The notes beneath the pieces were generated by a model that was not told the origin of the DNA, ran no database searches, and was given only the letters and a program-made list of their open reading frames with translations. Shown piece after piece: positions 61,425 through 64,000 of a stretch of DNA of 64,000 nt. The stretch's first letter is position 1, and the number at the start of each line of letters is the position of its first letter. The position numbers and the translations under genes were made by a program. The DNA comes from SZUA-265 sp965651905 (GTDB lineage Bacteria > Myxococcota_A > Polyangia > Polyangiales > Polyangiaceae): NCBI GenBank assembly GCA_965651905.1, contig CBFGUG010000038.1, forward strand, positions 1 through 64,000, given 5' to 3'.

Positions 61425-62528
61425 ATGAGAGAGAGCATTCCGACCCGATTCGTACCGTCAAGCCGTTCAGTAGTTCCGTCGAGCGTTCTGATCGCAATCA
61501 CATGGCTGGTCGTGGGGTGTGGAGGCGCGAGTGCTTCGGGAGCGGATCCGATGGAAGAGGGGGAAGCGTTGGAACGCGCCGAATCCAGCGATGACAGCGC
61601 GGACTTGGCCCGAACCGACTCAGACGACGCGGACGAAGCTGCCACCGAGTTGGAGGTCGACGAAGACGAAGGCCGAAGCGTGCGCGGCTCGGTGGATGAG
61701 GCGGACTCGGATGCGGAACGAGAGGACGACCTGGTTGCACCAGCGGGGGACGCTGAAGACGGAGCCGAGCAGGACGATACCGACGGCGATACCCAGCTCG
61801 GCTCGCGCGACGTTCCCGAGTCCGATCGAATCGTGATCGACGAAGACCCTACGCGTGACGTCGAAGACGCCAGCGACGAGTCGGAGCCCGAGCTAGCGAG
61901 CTGGCTCACGGGTAACAAGGACGACGCCGAGCTCGAGATCGTCGACGACCTGAGTGTGCTGGTGATATTCGACAATTCGGGCAGCATGGACACGTTCTGG
62001 GATGGCGAGTCGCGTTGGGCGGTCGCCAACCGTGCGCTGTACGATGCCATCGCTCCCGTGCGCACGTCGCTGACTGTCGGCGCGATTCGCTTTCCGACGG
62101 ACGAGCAATGCGGAGTGTCGTCGTTCGACGACGAGATTCAGTTCGGTTTCTCGCTGGCTGACGAGTTTCTGGATCGTTGGGCGCGGGAGTCGGCGTTACC
62201 TTTTGGCAGTACGCCGCTGTCGCAGGCCTTCCTTGCAGCAGACGCAGCCATCGCCAATGCCAGCGAACGGGAGCTGCTCGCAGACCGTTTCAACGTGATC
62301 GTGGTCACCGATGGTGAACCCAACTGCGAAGGCGACCTCGCGCTGCTCACGGAGCTACCCGCGAAGTGGTTGGAACGCGGCGTGTTGACTCACGTGTTGG
62401 GGTTGCCAGGTTCAACTGCAGCGGCCACCTTGCTGAACGACATCGCCGAAGCAGGGGGAACCGAACACTTTCAACAACTGGGTACCGCCGATGAGCTGGA
62501 GCAGGACCTGGTGCGCGTGACTCGCTGA
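61425..62528 (+). CDS. Acidic-linker VWA-domain lipoprotein
   Basis: 367 residues from ATG 61425, preceded by gaggagag. Lipobox 'WLVVGC' (Cys32), a ~145-residue Asp/Glu linker, then a VWA domain with MIDAS 'IFDNSGSMDT' (Asp183, Ser185, Ser187), 'FGSTPLSQAF' (Thr of motif 2) and 'VVTDGEPNCEG' (motif 3). A Cys pair is present in 'DEQCGVSS' and 'PNCEG'. This VWA type binds Mg2+ and a protein partner. It differs from the VWA gene at 54722 by its long stalk. It stands alone. Confidence 0.9.
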   Translation: MRESIPTRFVPSSRSVVPSSVLIAITWLVVGCGGASASGADPMEEGEALERAESSDDSADLARTDSDDADEAATELEVDEDEGRSVRGSVDEADSDAEREDDLVAPAGDAEDGAEQDDTDGDTQLGSRDVPESDRIVIDEDPTRDVEDASDESEPELASWLTGNKDDAELEIVDDLSVLVIFDNSGSMDTFWDGESRWAVANRALYDAIAPVRTSLTVGAIRFPTDEQCGVSSFDDEIQFGFSLADEFLDRWARESALPFGSTPLSQAFLAADAAIANASERELLADRFNVIVVTDGEPNCEGDLALLTELPAKWLERGVLTHVLGLPGSTAAATLLNDIAEAGGTEHFQQLGTADELEQDLVRVTR

Positions 62529-62669
62529 GTCCGTACGGTGAATGGCAGTGGTGGGAGGGAGCCGCCAGGTGCGCGTAGGGGCTGGGCCCAACCCAAGTCA
62601 CTCGAGAGAAGTGAAGTTCGCGGTCTTGGGTTACTTGGGGAAGGCCCGTTCAATCGCCGCGCCGCTAGA

Positions 62670-64000
62670 TCAGAACGCGGCCTGGAGTTGGACGCGTCCT
62701 TGGTGGCCGAGCAGCGAGTCCGCCGAGTCAGCCTTTTCGCTGAGCATGAAGTAGTCGGCTTGCAGCTTGTACGAGTGGTGAGCGAAGTAGTAGCTGAGCC
62801 CGCCTCCGAGTTCGTTCTGCTCACTGAGGGGGCTGTCGTCGATGGGTCGTACCATGCCAGCGCGCGCGGCAACTTCGAAACGCGTTTCGGGGAACAGGTA
62901 ACCTGCTTGAATCATCGCGCCGTAACCATCGAGCGCGGGGGCAGCGGCTATGAGGTCGTTGGTGGTTTCGTCCCTGAGGTTACCAGCTTGTCGACTGCCT
63001 TTGCGGAGTACGCCCTCGCTGAAGATAGATAGACCTCCGAGCTTGAACATCACGTCGGCGTTGAGCAGATTGACGTCCGTGGTACCGCCGTCTGCGGGGA
63101 CGGAACCCAGGATGCCGCGGTCGTGCTTGGCTCGGTCGATGTGACCGTAGCCGAGAGCGATGGAGACTTTCGGCGTGTCGGGGCGCTCCAAACTTGCCTC
63201 TGAGTAGTCGTCGAACATGCCCAGCGGCAGCACTTCGATGCGCGCCAAGTACATCATTCCGAAGTCGGACTCGTGGTTCGTGTTGCGCCCCTCGCCCGTG
63301 TAGACGCCGAGGTAGTAGCGCAACATTCCGAGTCCGAAGAGATCTTTGGACCGCAGATCGAGCCCCAGGTCTCGGTCGACGTTGAAGTTCGAGTTGACGA
63401 TCGAGCGGTCTACCAATTGCAGATCACCCGAGGAGATGACGCGTTGCCGATTGAAGGGAACCTTGTACTGCCCGATCCGTACGCTGGCGTCTCGTGAATG
63501 GGTCAGATCGAGGTACCAATCGAGGAGCAAACTGGTTCCGGGTGCGGTGCTATTCAACGAGTCCCGAACGCCCATGTCTGCGGGTGAGACTGCCAGCTCG
63601 GTCTTGAACCTGTTGTTCGGGCCCCAGAAGTGACCCGTGAATTGTAGTCGCGCCCGGCGGATTTCGAAGCCTTGGGTGGCAGAGCCCAGATCGCCTGGCG
63701 TGTCTTCCTCGGCGCTGACGGTGTAGAGAAACTGAGCGCGTAAGCGTGTTTCCAGGGCGAAGTCGCCGTCTGCGCTGCTGACGGAGAGCCCCTTCCCCAA
63801 CACGAACTGTGACTCGTCGTGATCGACGGCGTGAGGCGAGGTGACGTGAGTTTCGCCTGGAGGAAACGGGGGCGCGTCGACTGGGTCGTCGCTCGAGGTG
63901 TCCGTTTCGGTCGCGGCTGCCGAGGGGGAGTCGCCCGCCGTTACCTCGACGGGTTTCGTGACTGCGGCTGACTGTGGGACTGCGTCGCCTGGCGGTACTG
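62670..64000 (-). CDS. Phosphate-selective-porin-like outer membrane protein, 5' end cut by window
   Basis: The frame runs open from the stop at 62670 to the right edge of the window with no stop codon, so the start lies beyond it. The part nearest the edge (63805-64000) encodes a Pro/Ala/Thr/Asp linker. The ~375-residue body has porin O/P features: 'FVLGKGLSVSSADGDFALETRLRAQ', 'RRARLQFTGHFWGPNNRFKTEL', 'WYLDLTHSRDASVRIGQYKVPFNRQRV' and a final strand ending 'GRVQLQAAF' with terminal Phe, needed for outer-membrane insertion. It forms a trimeric beta-barrel channel for anions or other solutes. Confidence 0.88.
   Translation of the reverse strand, partial: VPPGDAVPQSAAVTKPVEVTAGDSPSAAATETDTSSDDPVDAPPFPPGETHVTSPHAVDHDESQFVLGKGLSVSSADGDFALETRLRAQFLYTVSAEEDTPGDLGSATQGFEIRRARLQFTGHFWGPNNRFKTELAVSPADMGVRDSLNSTAPGTSLLLDWYLDLTHSRDASVRIGQYKVPFNRQRVISSGDLQLVDRSIVNSNFNVDRDLGLDLRSKDLFGLGMLRYYLGVYTGEGRNTNHESDFGMMYLARIEVLPLGMFDDYSEASLERPDTPKVSIALGYGHIDRAKHDRGILGSVPADGGTTDVNLLNADVMFKLGGLSIFSEGVLRKGSRQAGNLRDETTNDLIAAAPALDGYGAMIQAGYLFPETRFEVAARAGMVRPIDDSPLSEQNELGGGLSYYFAHHSYKLQADYFMLSEKADSADSLLGHQGRVQLQAAF

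Overview
The window reads as a high-GC chromosome segment from a member of the Myxococcota, most likely a Polyangia-type myxobacterium. The evidence is the combination of DUF1592/DUF1552 gene pairs, MopE-like metal-binding proteins, MYXO-CTERM-like tails (Cys, membrane helix, Arg cluster), a DUF4423 regulator, a fibro-slime protein and about a dozen lipoproteins with very long Asp-rich linkers. No rRNA, tRNA, CRISPR array, transposase or phage gene was seen. Assignments rest on motif reading only; no database search was run.

Layout. 1-9.9 kb: the 3' end of an acidic lipoprotein gene, a DUF486 membrane protein, a DUF4423 regulator divergent from a lipoprotein gene, a beta-propeller lipoprotein, a Uma2-type nuclease, a helix-hairpin-helix protein, a small STAS-like protein, a 21-bp minisatellite and a TonB-C-like protein. 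10-14.5 kb: an iron-related block with fumC, fur and a PepSY membrane protein. 14.7-20.7 kb: DUF3160, an M64 metallopeptidase with a translationally coupled partner, and a LamG lipoprotein. 20.9-25.1 kb: an envelope protein, an ECF-like sigma factor, a FecR-type anti-sigma factor and a MATE exporter. 25.3-30.6 kb: a cyclic-nucleotide-binding protein facing away from a tight run of SET methyltransferase, GNAT-nitrilase fusion, second SET methyltransferase and M20 amidohydrolase. 30.7-33.2 kb: two small lipoproteins, then a TetR regulator and alpha/beta hydrolase sharing an operator sequence. 33.2-45.6 kb: mostly surface or secreted proteins (fibro-slime, LRR, sushi-like, esterase, GH5, MopE-like, single-CxxCH). 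46-49.6 kb: a DUF1592-DUF1552 operon closed by a good terminator. 49.7-52.4 kb: aldo/keto reductase, receiver-domain protein, Skp/OmpH. 52.7-60.7 kb: a membrane protein coupled to a VWA lipoprotein, then an ABC exporter (ATPase, FtsX-type permease, adaptor). 60.8-64 kb: a membrane-anchored DnaJ-like zinc protein, a second VWA lipoprotein and a porin running off the right edge.

The most interesting items are the SET / GNAT-nitrilase / SET / M20 cluster, the nearly identical inverted operators at the TetR and hydrolase genes, a dispersed repeat with 103 bp identical in two copies plus a decayed third copy, a group of apparently leaderless promoters with a start codon six or seven bases after the -10 box, and several tandem repeats, one of which includes the last codons of a gene.
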